Origin: Nigrospora sphaerica | Taxonomy: Eukaryota; Ascomycota; Sordariomycetes; Amphisphaeriales; Apiosporaceae | Reading direction: 5' to 3' | Length of the DNA: 64,000 nt | Assembly (NCBI GenBank): GCA_018287875.1 | Contig: JAGVVL010000015.1 | Coordinates: 868,001-932,000, forward strand | Part shown: one piece after another, positions 23,319 to 34,844 of the stretch | How the letters are laid out: each line of letters starts with the position of its first letter | Position numbering within the stretch: the first letter of the stretch is position 1 | The notes under the pieces: generated by a model | The model's database searches: none | Seen by the model: only the letters and a program-made list of their open reading frames with translations | What the model was told of the DNA's origin: nothing | Made by a program: the position numbers and the translations under genes

Positions 23319-26300
23319 TAGTTCTTTGTATTTTTACCATCCTGTGGCAATAGCCTTTGGGCACTTGATGCTCCCCTTTTTCTGAATACCCAGAGCAAGG
23401 TTTCTTGCTTACCTCTTCCATCGTTAATCCTAGCTGTAGGGCTTCGCGTATTATTGGGCCCGCCAGTGAAATGCACTGGTTTATCCCTTTGATTTGCTGC
23501 TTTCTGGTTCCCTCTTCCCCTTGCGGAAAGCCAACTAGGACGAAAACCCTAAGATCATCCCAGCCTTGATGTTATTAATAGCCTGCGGACGGGGGACGAA
23601 ATGGTCCTGCGTTGTACAACGTTCCATCCAATCTGACGACAAAGCATCTGCTGTCCTCGTAAAGATTTTCGCATGTCATACGGAAAGAAAATCTTGCCAT
23701 GCAATCTCATACCAGGACACCCTGTCCATCTTTGGACGCGGTCTGGGCACGAGGCTCGAACTAAAAAGTGTAGCGTCATCAGGCTCGGGCTGTTAGACGA
23801 CGCCACAGCCAAGTCGGCGCTCCTGAAGGCATCATGCGACGGCAGCTGCGGCTGTGTGGCCTTGGACCTGAATCAACGCCTGAGCGTCTAGGCCAAAGCT
23901 CTGATAGCGGAGGATACTGAGAAGTGATGCGGGCGGACAAGCTAAGATGAGGAAGGGAATTCAGAAAATGATCATACCCGCAACACCCGCTTTTTTCTTG
24001 TTCTCTCCGGGCGCGGTATAGCTTGGGAAGTACACCACAATTGGTCTTTTGGCCCCGTCTAGCCAGATGAATCACAAAGTCGAGGGCCATGGATCGCGTC
24101 TTTTCGCAATCATTCACCTAAGCTGGTTGATCTCGCTGATCTCGTTATATCCCGTACCTGATTTGACGCGCCAGTAGCCGCATACGTACGATACGGCCTT
24201 GGATCAGGTAACACGTAGGATACCGGGCCGAATGCTCTAAGGTTTAGGAGGCATCTCTGTCAGTTGCGACCTGCTGACTGCCATACAGGGAGACTGGGTC
24301 CCTGAATCTTGAGGGAACACGGCAAGATCCGGTGAAACCATTCTGGAATCCAGTCGGCGGCATCTCAGTCGAAGATCCTGTTCACTTGAGAGCTGGGCCC
24401 AAGGCGCACAGGAACTTGCACTCCGCAGCGATGGCATTTACCGGCAGCCTGAGGTGTGGACGTAGGCTCTCAATGGAGCACTTGAGAAGGGGCAGTTTAG
24501 CGCGTCCAGGCAGACGGGAAGAGACAGACTGAAATATGCGACCATATCGCGGTGGTAGTGGGCGGCCGTCAGATTTGAGAGGCGTGTCATGACAGCCAGT
24601 AGATTCGAGCGGTCGATCGACTGGCGTTTGTAACGGTGTGCGTGCCGTACGAAGGGTGAGAGAGACAAAACACATGTCGCCAACCGCTCTGCGTGAGAAG
24701 ATCAACGGGCTGAGTTGCAGCCGCATGTTGTCTCATCGTGCGGCCGGAAAAGCCAGGATGTCAGTAGCGCGTGCCTCACCAAGGCCCTGCATTGCCGTTG
24801 AACGGCGACAGAGGCAGAGAGTCAAGCAGGATGGTGCCATAAATACCCAGTCAGCACGCCACGCGGATCCCTCGACCGGCTGGAACCGCAGACACGAGAG
24901 TGACGGCCACAATGCCCCTCTTTGACTCGCAAGAATGCTGATTGACGTTCACCATTGTGACTCTTGAGCGAGCGCCGATCTGCTTGAAATACGCGTGCTG
25001 TGAGTTCCAGCCGCCAACAGCATGAGTAATTCCACGGAGAAGCGATACCACCCCCGAACGGGCGGTTGACGTCTCCAGCGCCATCCCCACACGCCGGCAC
25101 ACGCAAAGGCCTGGCCGTCGGTCCCAGGGCCGCCGCCCAGCTGCGCCCGTAATCCAATCAGCGGGGGCCATGGGCTCTCACGCGGCCCAGCGTGCAGGCG
25201 TATCAGCCGTGTTATTGATCCGGTGCGCCCGTTGCTGGTTAGGCGCGCAACGCAGCTAACCCGCTTGGGTTCTTCGGCCGAGTGATCCTGCATCAGGCGG
25301 CTAGGATGCGGAGCAGACGCGCAGTGACGTGAGGGCGCACGGGAGACGGCATTTCTTCTTTCTCTTCTGGCCAAAGCAGGTCGGTCGAGCTGATGACATC
25401 GTCCATTTTGGGTGTCCGGGGCGGCATGGTGTTCGGAACAGTGTCTGGGGTGGCAGTGCCGAGTCCGCGCCATCAGGTGGACCGTATTCAAGACCAGGCA
25501 CGGACAGAAGGTGGCCTGCTTAGCAAGAGCTGACTGATAGCATTACTGCGAAGATGCTGCGCGACCATCAACGGAGAAATCGAGGCTCTACAGCCCTATC
25601 CCGCCGGTTATTTCTGGGGCTGGTTTCTGGGCTGCCCAACACGGTTCACACAGGGTAGATCGTCTCTGGGCTCCCTGGTCTTGATTCTCGGCAGCATGGT
25701 GCTGGGCAGGGCGCTAGGCAGGGTAAGGATCGCACCGATCGTGAAAGCCTTAGATCATCAAAGGCATGAAAAATCAAGACCGAATGCGACCGCTTGGCCT
25801 GTGCCGCCGCCATGGCATACCCTCTGGCGACATGAGGACGTGGGCCCTGCCATACAAAGCCGCCTCGGCTGGCTGGATTGGTATCGGCCGCTGGCGTATG
25901 CTCACTTTCTTCCTTTCGTATCGGCGATGGTCGAGGGCAAGGAAAGTTGGAAGCGGCTGCCCAGCCGGGTGCTCTGATCCATGGTACCATTTTGGGGGAG
26001 GATTTGCGAGTGGGTTGGGACGCTTGGCGGCCGACCTCCAGAATGTTCCGAGGCCATTATGAGGTTGTCGGGATTGCCAAGCCCGGCGCGATCGCGGTGA
26101 CGAGCCGACGTACCGTCGCGGGCCCCAGAGCCCCACGTGGAGCCTTCCTGCCTTTTATGGCTGATGGAAAGGCAGGGCACGTGGACTGGGGCGTGACTGC
26201 TGTGTATGGAGAGAGGGAAGGCGCAAGTGCGCTCTCACTTGCTGCTACGGCCGCCGCTGCCGCTGTTGCTGCTGCTGTGTCGTCACATGGGAAGGGCCCA

Positions 26301-27382
26301 CGGCAGTTGCAAACTAGCCCGTCCGGAAAAAGATGCGGGAGGCTGGAATCCGAAAGGCCGCGCTGATCAGCACCTTAGGCGAGTGGGCATCCATGGATTG
26401 ACGGCAAGATAGGTGCCACATCGGCACCCAAGCCCACGATCATCGATCCCCCCCTCCCCATGAGGACGTCTCTCAAGAGGCCGGCGATAGACAGCATTGG
26501 CGACCACGCGGCATATCAAGTCGTATCCCATGCGCGGACCGTGGTAGTATGCGCGGTAAACAGGTTTGGGATGCATAGGCGAGTATTATCTGCCGTCGTT
26601 GTGTTTTCGGTTGATGGTCTCCCGTGTCGATGACAGGAAAGAATGCCGCCCACCGGCCGGGCGGCTGCCCAGCCCGCCCATGAACTTCCCATTTCAACCT
26701 CGCAACGCTGCTCCGTCGGCCGAACCTTCCGTTTCGGGGCCGCCTGTCTCGTCAGGCTCGGCGGAGGCCACCAGGGTTGAGGAATTCTTCCTCCAATTCC
26801 CTCGCGATGTCGACCTCTGCTCCGCGTCGTAGCATCGTGGGCCGCGCCGGTCCAGGGAGGGCCGGATACCTGCAGATGCACCCCTCCGTGCGGGCGGCAC
26901 TATCACGACTGCCTCCTCCCAGCCAGCAGGGAGCCCGAAAGGGCAATACGACCTGCTCCGCGTCGGTCAACTGCCTGTCGACCATCAGGATTTTCTCACA
27001 TGTGTTCCAGTTTGGGCTACCAGCTCGATGCGTCCGGGTTCAGCGCGCAGGCACCAAGCCTTCGGCCGGGTGAGACCAGGCACGTCGCTGTGGACACGCC
27101 CAGCCATGATGCCGTCGCACCCCGGGCACTTCGGGAGAATGAAAGGCGTATACTGCCAAGTCGTTGTGTGGAAGGACATGTACGACGATGCCAGTCAGCA
27201 GCGGCGACGGCGTTATATATAAGGGGGGTGGCCGACCCTCAAAAATGGTGTCCTGGAGCTATTTGGAATACACAACCCGAATTCGTCTTCTCTCTCGCAC
27301 GGCGCAGCCGGTTCCGTTCCCTTTTATACCTACATACATCATCACCCAAAAATAAATCTAAAGGCATTGCCGATCCAAGTCT
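23319..27382. other. Gene-poor interval, 4.1 kb
   Basis: No coding exon, RNA gene or transposon signature is recognised. Open frames are short and overlap on both strands. The right end carries a TATA-like element for the next gene. It may contain a long regulatory region or decayed DNA, but I see no direct evidence for either. Confidence 0.5.
27214..27223 (+). promoter_or_regulatory. TATA-like element upstream of the TmpL-like gene
   Basis: TATATATAAG about 160 nt before the ATG at 27383, in a locally AT-rich patch within GC-rich DNA. The distance would allow a leader of about 100-130 nt. Confidence 0.45.
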
Positions 27383-30300
27383 ATGTCGTCAGCGACGGAA
27401 CTAAGCCTCCGGCCTACCAACGGCCGCCAAGGCTCGCCTGCTGTCGATCTAGCAGACCCCTTTTGCTTCAGTTTTGGTCCGCGACAGCCTGCACTCTTTC
27501 CCACCGTCACAGCCGCATTCTTCCACCATGCGGAAATCCACCCGGAGCATGTGGCAGCTCGCGACCTGTCGGGCCCCGTGCCCCGTACCATCACGTACCA
27601 GCAGCTGGAAAGCCGGGCGAAAAGGCTCGCTCTCCGGCTCCGGAAGCTTGGTGTCCAGCCGGGCGACCGGGTACCGCTTGTGGTCAAGCGTAGCATCGAG
27701 ATGGTAGTGGGTATATTTGCCATTCTGTCCTGTGGTGCGCAGTATGTCCCGCTAGACGGCGGCGTCGTTCCGGAGACGGTGCTCCGCGTGGTTCTACAGC
27801 AGAGCGGCCGTGCTATTGCCCTGTGCCTCGCCTCGACCGAGTACCGCATCTCGAGCTTGAGCGATGTAGCCTGTACGACGGTCATTGTCGATGAGCACGA
27901 TGATCTTGGCGGAGAGAACAGCAGATACCCCTTTGAGGAAGCGTTCGTCGACCTCGCCCGAGCCGACCTTGGCTGCTACGTCATTTACACCTCCGGCACC
28001 ACCGGCGCGCCGAAAGGGGTGGATTGCTTGCACCGAAATGTGGCCAATCTCATCTGCAACTCGCCCGGCAATCTCGGCATCAAGCCGGGTATGTGTGTGG
28101 GTTCCATGCTAAATATCAGCTTTGATATGGCGGCATGGGAAATCCTCGGTTGCCTTTGCAATGGGGGCACCCTAGTGCTGCGTGGCTCCGATTGGGACCG
28201 CGCTCTCAAGGAGATCGACGTCCTCATATGCACCCCGAGCATTCTAGCCAAATACAGCCCGGCGGAGTATCCAAGGATCAAGACGGTGGCTACCGCTGGC
28301 GAGCCGAGCAGCCAGAAGTTGGCCGACCTATGGGCCACCCATGGCACCTATTACAACTGCTGCGGGCCCACGGAAACGACCATCGTCAACACTATGCACA
28401 AACACACCCCTGGGGGTGCCTTGACTATTGGGGTACCTACCCCAAACAATGCCGTCTATGTCTTGGACGAAGACATGAGGCCCCTTCCGATTGGTGAGCC
28501 CGGCATCATGTGGGCTGGCGGACTCGGGACAACGCGGGGTTACATTGGCCTCCCCGAGGTAACGTCCGCTAGGTACAAGCCGGACGTGTTTGCCAACGAC
28601 GGGAGCTTCATGTACAACACCGGGGACCTGGGCAGGTGGAGAGAGGACGGGGTCCTGGACATACTGGGCCGCGTTGACGACCAAGTCAAGGTGAAGGGCT
28701 TCCGAGTCGAGCTTGACGGCGTTGCCGCATCCATCAACGGCTGCCACGGAGTCACGAGAGCCGTGGCCCTGCTGGTCCGAGGAGAGATCCACGGCTTCTT
28801 GGAACCGGCAACTTGCGACCTGGCCCTCATCCTGGCGCAGCTCAAGACGCGGCAGCCATACTATGCCGTTCCTAGTCACTTCCACCTTCTGGAGGTGCTC
28901 CCCGAAACCAGCAACGGCAAACTTGACAAGAAAGCGCTTCGTGCCATGTGCGAGACATCCGTCCCGGGAAAGACGGTTGCCGAGAAACCCGCCATCGTAC
29001 GGGCCAAGACCTCCACCAGCAACATCTCCGACACGGGGTCAGACTCGTCCGGGGGTCTCAAGACTTCAGTCACGACGGCCAGCACCGACATCACGCTCGA
29101 CGAGAAGCTCGACCTGTCGGCCGACATACCCGCCAAGAGCCTGGGGAAGCCGTACAGGGGCTTGGTGTACCGCATCTTCATTGTCTACCGCTTCTTGTTC
29201 TCGGTCGTGGGCCTGTGTAATCTTGGTGCCCTGATCGCCATCTTCGTCACGGGCGCTGACAGGCAATGGCTGAGCAACCTGACGGCCATGAACCTCGTCC
29301 TCGCCGTGCTGATCCGCCAGGACTTTGTCATCAACGCCCTCTACACCGTGTGCTGCTCGGTCCCCAAATCGTGGCCGCTGGTCATCCGCAAGAAGTGCGC
29401 CAAGGTCTACCACCTTGGCGGCGTGCACTCGAGTGCCGCCGTATGCGCCGGGGCGTGGCTCCTGGCCTCGAACGTCTCGAGCGTGGCCTGCCAAGCGCTA
29501 CCCGATACTTGCGCGGGCCAGACGCCGCCATCCCTGCCCGCCGCCGTCATCTCGTGGGTTCTCAGCGCCTTCTTCTGCGTCATGTTCGTCTTTGCGTGGC
29601 CGTCCATGCGCAAGAGCAACCACAACCTCTTCGAGCGGGTGCACCGCTTCCTGGGCTGGACGATGCTGGGCCTCTTCTGGGTCCAGGTGGTGCTGTCCGT
29701 CAACGACGCGAGGCCGGCCACGCAGTCCCTCGGCGCCGCGTGCGCGCGCGCCCCAACCCTCTGGCTGCTCGTCGTGGCCACGTGCAGCATCGCCACGTCG
29801 TGGCTCTTCCTGCGCCGCGTGCGCGTCGAGGCCGAGGTGCTCTCGTCGCACGCCGTCCGGCTGCACTTCGACTACACCGTACCCGTCAACGGCAGCTTCA
29901 CGCGCATCTCGCGGCGGCCGCTGACGGAGTGGCACTCGTTCGCCACGATCCCGGCGCCCGAGCCCGCGGGCGGCCGCCCGCGCGGCTACTCGCTCGTCGT
30001 GTCCAACGCCGGCGACTGGACGCGCGACCTCATCGAGAGCCCGCCCACGCGCCTCTGGGTGCGCAGCGTGCCAACGTGCGGCGTCATGCGCATCGCCACC
30101 CTCTTCGACCGCGTCGTCGTCATCGCCACAGGCTCCGGCATCGGCCCCCTGCTCGGCCACATCCAGGACCCCAGCTGCCCGACGCAGCTCATCTGGTCGA
30201 CGCCCAACCCCGAGCAGACGTTCGGCCGGCCCCTCCTCGACGCCATCCACGCCAAGATCCCCGACGCCATCATCCACGACACCAAGCGCCTCGGCCGCCC

Positions 30301-30448
30301 CAACCTCGTTCGCATGGGTTACAACCTCGCCCGCAGCTTCCGCGCCGAGGCCGTCATCATCATCGCCAATGAGAAGATCACGAAAAAGGTCGTCTACGGT
30401 CTCGAGACGCGCGGCATTCCGGCCTATGGCGCCATCTGGGACAGTTAG
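27383..30448 (+). CDS. tmpL: TmpL-like adenylation domain / transmembrane flavoreductase fusion
   Basis: A single uninterrupted exon of 1021 aa. Residues about 40-530 are an NRPS-type adenylation domain: A3 YTSGTTGAPKG at 202, A4 FDMAAWE, A5 NCCGPTET at 325, A7 YNTGDLG at 411, A8 GRVDDQVKVKGFRVEL at about 429, and A10 NGKLDKKAL at about 511. A Ser/Thr-rich linker of about 60 residues follows. There is no phosphopantetheine carrier (no LGGxS), condensation or reductase domain. Residues about 590-820 hold six hydrophobic helices, with histidines at VYHLGGVH and ERVHRFLGW. After these come a flavin-binding-like WHSFATIP and an NAD-binding IATGSGIGPLLG at about 911-926. This order matches TmpL, a fungal membrane protein reported at Woronin-body-associated peroxisomes and needed for redox balance, sporulation control and virulence. 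The adenylated substrate is unknown. Databases may label such genes as NRPS or linear gramicidin synthetase, which the missing carrier contradicts. Confidence 0.9.
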   Translation: MSSATELSLRPTNGRQGSPAVDLADPFCFSFGPRQPALFPTVTAAFFHHAEIHPEHVAARDLSGPVPRTITYQQLESRAKRLALRLRKLGVQPGDRVPLVVKRSIEMVVGIFAILSCGAQYVPLDGGVVPETVLRVVLQQSGRAIALCLASTEYRISSLSDVACTTVIVDEHDDLGGENSRYPFEEAFVDLARADLGCYVIYTSGTTGAPKGVDCLHRNVANLICNSPGNLGIKPGMCVGSMLNISFDMAAWEILGCLCNGGTLVLRGSDWDRALKEIDVLICTPSILAKYSPAEYPRIKTVATAGEPSSQKLADLWATHGTYYNCCGPTETTIVNTMHKHTPGGALTIGVPTPNNAVYVLDEDMRPLPIGEPGIMWAGGLGTTRGYIGLPEVTSARYKPDVFANDGSFMYNTGDLGRWREDGVLDILGRVDDQVKVKGFRVELDGVAASINGCHGVTRAVALLVRGEIHGFLEPATCDLALILAQLKTRQPYYAVPSHFHLLEVLPETSNGKLDKKALRAMCETSVPGKTVAEKPAIVRAKTSTSNISDTGSDSSGGLKTSVTTASTDITLDEKLDLSADIPAKSLGKPYRGLVYRIFIVYRFLFSVVGLCNLGALIAIFVTGADRQWLSNLTAMNLVLAVLIRQDFVINALYTVCCSVPKSWPLVIRKKCAKVYHLGGVHSSAAVCAGAWLLASNVSSVACQALPDTCAGQTPPSLPAAVISWVLSAFFCVMFVFAWPSMRKSNHNLFERVHRFLGWTMLGLFWVQVVLSVNDARPATQSLGAACARAPTLWLLVVATCSIATSWLFLRRVRVEAEVLSSHAVRLHFDYTVPVNGSFTRISRRPLTEWHSFATIPAPEPAGGRPRGYSLVVSNAGDWTRDLIESPPTRLWVRSVPTCGVMRIATLFDRVVVIATGSGIGPLLGHIQDPSCPTQLIWSTPNPEQTFGRPLLDAIHAKIPDAIIHDTKRLGRPNLVRMGYNLARSFRAEAVIIIANEKITKKVVYGLETRGIPAYGAIWDS

Positions 30449-30832
30449 AGGACACCATTGTATCACCCTCACTCTTCTCCTTCTCTCCTCGGGGGTCTTC
30501 TGTTGTCAGCGGCTTGCGTTGGGTGCCTCATAATTCTTGGCTGGGGATATTTTTAGTGTTAATCCTCGTGTCTTCTGCTTTTGTATATAGGCGTACGCTG
30601 CTGGATATGACTGTTAGACGGAACATACTGTGCTTCAAGCCCCCGCTTCTTTTCCAGTGACGCTTCGCCAACCGGCGCTCCGCTTCTGCCATATTCTCGC
30701 CTCGAATAAATCCGAGCAAGCCAATACCAGAGGGGAGCAACAGGCAAACAAGTTCTTGAAAGGACGGCATATGCGGCTTTGCCCGGCACGCGTTATATTC
30801 CGAGCCGATGATGAGCGCCGCTTCCTGCCCCC
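30449..30832. other. Intergenic region, convergent 3' ends
   Basis: Spacer between the TmpL-like gene and thymidylate kinase, which converge here. No gene is seen. Confidence 0.5.
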
Positions 30833-32023
30833 TCAGTGCACAGTCCTCACGGCCATGCCCGCGTCGCCCCTCTCGACCGCCTCGAGCCGCGGCAGGACGT
30901 GGGCCCAGACCTTATCGGCGAGCTCCTCGACGGGGAGATCGGCGTCGATGATGTGCAGGTCCTCCTCCTCCTGGCGGAACTCTGCATTTTTGGCGGCGCC
31001 CCCAGTGGGACCGGGGCCCGAGGCGGCGGCGGCGCCGTCGGGAGCCGAAGCGGCGCGGCGCTCACGCTCGCGGCTGCCGCTGCCGCCGAGGTCGCCCATG
31101 CTGAGGCCCCAGAAGAGCTCGCGGACGCGGCGCTGCATCTCGCCCTTCTCGTAGACCTCGCCGCCCCAGCCGCCGCGCTCGCGGGCCACGCGCTCGTCGA
31201 GGTCAAGGAAGAGGACCAGGTCCGGACGCGGCAGCCCGACCTCGGGCGCCTTGGCCCACGACAGCGGCAGCGCCGGGTTCTGCTTGGCCGCACTGTAAAC
31301 GATGCCGCTGTGGTAGTAGCGGTCGCAGATGATGGAAATGCCCGCCGCCAGCGTGGTCTGGATCGTTTTCCTGCGTCCGCGTCAGTCGCCGTCGCAAGGG
31401 TGGGAACGTACCGAAAGAGCGGTACGGAAAGGGGGGAAATAGGCTAGGGGCGAAGTCGCGCCCTGCCGGGAACGGGACAACGCAGAAGCAACGGGGTATG
31501 TGGGAGGTATCCGACTTGAACTTACAGTGCTTCCCAGCGGTTGGCACTGAATAGAAGATGTATAACGTGGTCCTCAATCTCCGCCTGGCCCCTCAGGTAG
31601 GCATCTATCATCTGGCCGATGGGCGTCGTCCTATCTGCAGGCGAAATCTCGTCAGAAGGAGAGAACATCGCATAGAGGCCACAGGGCGGTCGGGCACGGG
31701 GGCGGACCACTTACCGGGGAAGCGCATGAATCTGACCTCCTTTCCCTCCTCGATGCACCGCTGTTGCAGCAGCTTAGCCTGCGTCGTCTTGCCGGCGCGG
31801 TCCATGCCCTCGAAGACGACGAAGGCGCCGCGGACGGGCTTCTTGGCACCGTCGCCGCCAGCCGGCCCATCCGGTATCACACTCGCCACGCCGGACGCAG
31901 CGCCGTCAGCGGCGGCGGGGGCCACGGCCGGCGCCAGCACAGGGAACTGGGCGGACCCAGCATCCGGGGGGGAGATCTGCGGGGCCGCGAGGACGGCGGA
32001 CGCCGGGGGCGGCGGCGTCGTCG

Positions 32024-32054
<31 letters not shown>

Positions 32055-32309
32055 TGTCGCCGACGACGTTGATACAGCTGCTGCCGCCGCCGGCTCGGGT
32101 TGCGGCGGCGGGGTCTGCGCAGGGCCTGTGTTCTCCTGGACCGCTGGGGCGGCGGACGCCGTCGGCTTCGCGACCGGGGCGTGAGACGGGCTCGGGGACG
32201 CTGGCGGCGGCGGCGAGGACGGGGCTGGCGGCTCGGAGGCGGGGGACTGCAGGGCCACGGCCGACGAGGCGATGGTGGCGGCGGCGGCGAGGTCGTTGAT
32301 AGACGCCAT
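30833..32309 (-). CDS. CDC8: Thymidylate kinase with long low-complexity N terminus
   Basis: Phosphorylates dTMP to dTDP in dTTP synthesis. Exons 32309-31715, 31634-31526 and 31370-30833 encode 413 aa, about twice the usual length of around 210. The catalytic part begins near residue 160 with GAFVVFEGMDRAGKTTQ (P-loop). It continues with FPDRTTPIGQMI, FSANRWEA, CDRYYHSGIVYSAAK and LFLDLDERVARERGG. About 160 residues of Ala/Pro/Thr-rich sequence, including nine consecutive Thr, precede it. A second Gly/Ala/Ser insertion of about 40 residues lies between GDLGGSG and EEEDLHIIDA. The start is the first in-frame ATG (MASINDLAAAAT). Introns 31635-31714 and 31371-31525 have GTAAGT donors. A targeting role for the extension is possible but not shown. 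Confidence 0.93.
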
Positions 32310-33399
32310 GGCCGATGCGAACAGGGCTGCAGCCAAGTGGCTTGGGGTTTGAAACGAACGGCGCCGGACGCTGGAGGAGCGAGCCCTAGCGCCTGGACGG
32401 GCTGGCACGGGTTGCGACAACGAAAACGGAGCGGGTTGCCGCCGGTACGAGCCGATCCCAATAGCTATCCACCCCTGTACTCGGTGCGGGGCCTTCCGGT
32501 GTACGTATCCGACGAGTCAGGACCCGGTTCCGCAAAGAGCGGCCTTGTTTCCTCGTGCCGACGAGAGCTCTGTACGCGTTGGGTTCTGCGAAGACGCGGT
32601 GCTCAGGAGGGGTTGCGGGTGTGGTAATTCTGATCATGAAACCGCGCTCACTGGGTGCGATGACGTGGGCTTGGCTGAGAGGTTACCAGATACTGCTGAA
32701 TGTGACGATGCTCGGACGCGATGGCTGGATTGGTTGGGCAAGGTTTGCGTTGGATCGCGTGCATGACATCGCATTGCGCCTGAAAGCGCGGCGCGCCTGC
32801 CGGTGCGGCACGTCGCGTCGTTACGGACGCGTAAAGTGGCCATCACGTGTACCCCGCTTTCGCGTCAAGCCCGACAACGCCGGTACGCGTTGGTGAGAAC
32901 GAAGCACGACAGGCCTGAATGATGGCGCGCCGCCATAATCAATTGAGCTGACCGTCGCCTATGCGAGACCTGTGCGTCTCATGAGGCGCGCGCGAGGCGG
33001 CAGCAAAACGAGAGGCCATATCGTTGGTGGCGGCGTTAGTACGTCTGGAAGACACGCAGCCTCAGCACGAACAGGACGTCTCCTCCGCCTTCCCCGATAG
33101 TCCGACAGGATATCACATCGTTGGGCGCACGGTATGACAGTTGGCATAATACGCCAGAGCGAAGCTTCATATTGTGACAACCAATCCAGCCAGACTCCAT
33201 CCATGTGTTAAAACCCAATGCCAGCAGTATTGCCAACGCCACCCAAGCCCATGCTTGCTGTGCCTCCTGACCAGACGCCTGCAACTCCCTTTCCTACCAT
33301 TGCACCAGACGTACATTGGAGATAGAATTAGGTCGGCCCGTCAAGCAAGCTCGTCAATCATTCCATCCGCCTAAGAAACGCCCTTTTTCGCATTGTCGT
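32310..33399. other. Intergenic region, nothing recognised
   Basis: Holds the promoter of thymidylate kinase and the 3' end of the KEN-box protein gene. No open frame with a family signature is seen. Confidence 0.5.
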
Positions 33400-34844
33400 T
33401 CAGCCCGCGGCTACGCCTTCGTCCTCGTCCTTGGTACTTTCGCTTTCCCACACCTCAAAGCTTTCGCCTGTGCCCTCAATAGGGGTCAGAATGGCGGCGG
33501 CAAGCCCCGGTTCCGCGGCCTTTTGCATCAGCTCGTCCACGGACTTGGCCCCATCTTCGACGAGAGGCTCTGCGGCCGCACGTGGAGACTCATGGACGCG
33601 GGGCACAGGTTTGGCTTCGCTGATAGCCGGCAGCTGCTCGTCTTCCTCATCGCCGGGGACAATGACCACGCTGGCATCATCGCAGCCATCCTCATAGTAC
33701 TCCTTGGCGTTCATCTCGCCAAGCGGGCTCCGCTCCTTCTCGATGATCATATCATTGGCATTGGCGGGTTGCCTCAGCGCCCGAGGCCGGGTGATTTGTG
33801 AGACATCGTCGGTCGGGGGGACATTTTCTTTGCCTTCGGCGTGTTCTTGCTGCAGGCGGCTTTCGCTCTCCTCGTCGGAGCTGATGTCCAGGACGCAGGT
33901 GCTGTGCTGCAGGAGGTTGGTCATCTCCTGCTCAGGCGAGTCCTCGTGGATGTCAAAGAACCAAGACGACTTGGAGTCGGGCTCGTCGAGACCGGTCGCG
34001 TCTGAGGTGCGCGACACGGGGGTGGGGGCAGCTACCGAGGTACCACGGCCAGTGTAGCTGGGAATGGTGCCCTTTAAAGCGGCATCAAGCGAGAAAGGAG
34101 CGGCTGGGCCCGAGGAAGCCTTCAGACCAAAGGACGGGGGGTCCACCCGGGTGTAGGAGCCTCCGATCCGGCGACGCGACGAGAGGATACCGGCACGCTT
34201 GCCACGAGTAGGCGACCGTCCGGCCGGAGCGGACAGAGGCGATGGCTTGGCGACGCCTGTGTTGACCCTGGCGGCGGGGGATTTGGGCTGTAGCAAGCTT
34301 CGGACGCGCGGGGTAGCGGGCTTGTGTGAGCTGACGATGCTGCCGGTGGATGACGACTTGGTGATGAGCACGGTGGCTGGTTTGATCGGGTCCGCCAGGC
34401 CGGCAGAGCTGTCGGCGGCCTTTGATCGCTTCGAGAAGAGCACCGGGTCGACGTTCTCTCCGTCGTGGTCCTCTACGGCCTCGACCGCTTTACGCTTTCC
34501 TGGGGAGGAGGGGGAAGCCGCTGCAAAAAGATTCAGCCACTTCCTCTTGCATTGAGGTTCCAAGGATGACAGCAGTCACGCAGCAATAAAAGCCGGTACC
34601 GAACACTCGGGAGCACAAGTTGGCGCGTCGCAAAACCCATGCACGGGCCGCGACGCACGCGAAAAACGGCGCGTGGGGGAAGCTTTCACCAAGGGCGGCG
34701 GGTACACGCGCGACGACGAATGGGGGACGATATCGGACGGAAGAGCGGCGACGACTTACCATTCTGGCGGTTTTTCAAGCTGGTCAAGGTCTGCAAGCGC
34801 GAGCCGTCAAGCGGCGCGAAGGGCTGCCGACTGACGGTAGCCAT
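33400..34844 (-). CDS. Conserved fungal protein with KEN-type degrons
   Basis: Two exons, 34844-34760 and 34520-33400, give 401 aa. The 239-bp intron has GTAAGT and TTTTTGCAG, and joins KNRQN to AASPSSPGKRK. The protein looks mostly disordered: Ser/Pro/Lys-rich in the first half, acidic in the second, with no folded domain that I recognise. Notable short motifs are GENVDP at about 49-54, a KENVPP KEN box at about 257, an RxxL-like RSLL, and SPLGEMNAKEYYEDG at about 290, which looks like the best conserved block. A short protein with an early EN/KEN motif, basic N half and acidic C half resembles APC/C substrates such as securin, but this is inference only. I know of no established function. 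Confidence 0.75.

Noticed and set aside
25878..26366. 162-codon plus-strand open frame
   Set aside because: No start context, no domain, ends in an Ala run; other frames overlap it on both strands.
21090..30448. A secondary-metabolite cluster of FAD oxidase plus NRPS-like gene
   Set aside because: The two are 4 kb apart, the NRPS-like gene is a TmpL-type redox protein without a carrier, and no transporter, P450, methyltransferase or regulator lies between or around them.
29266..30472. Long open frames on both strands within the TmpL-like gene
   Set aside because: Arg/Pro/His-rich on one strand and Gly/Val/Asp-rich on the other, both produced by the third-position G/C bias of the real frame.
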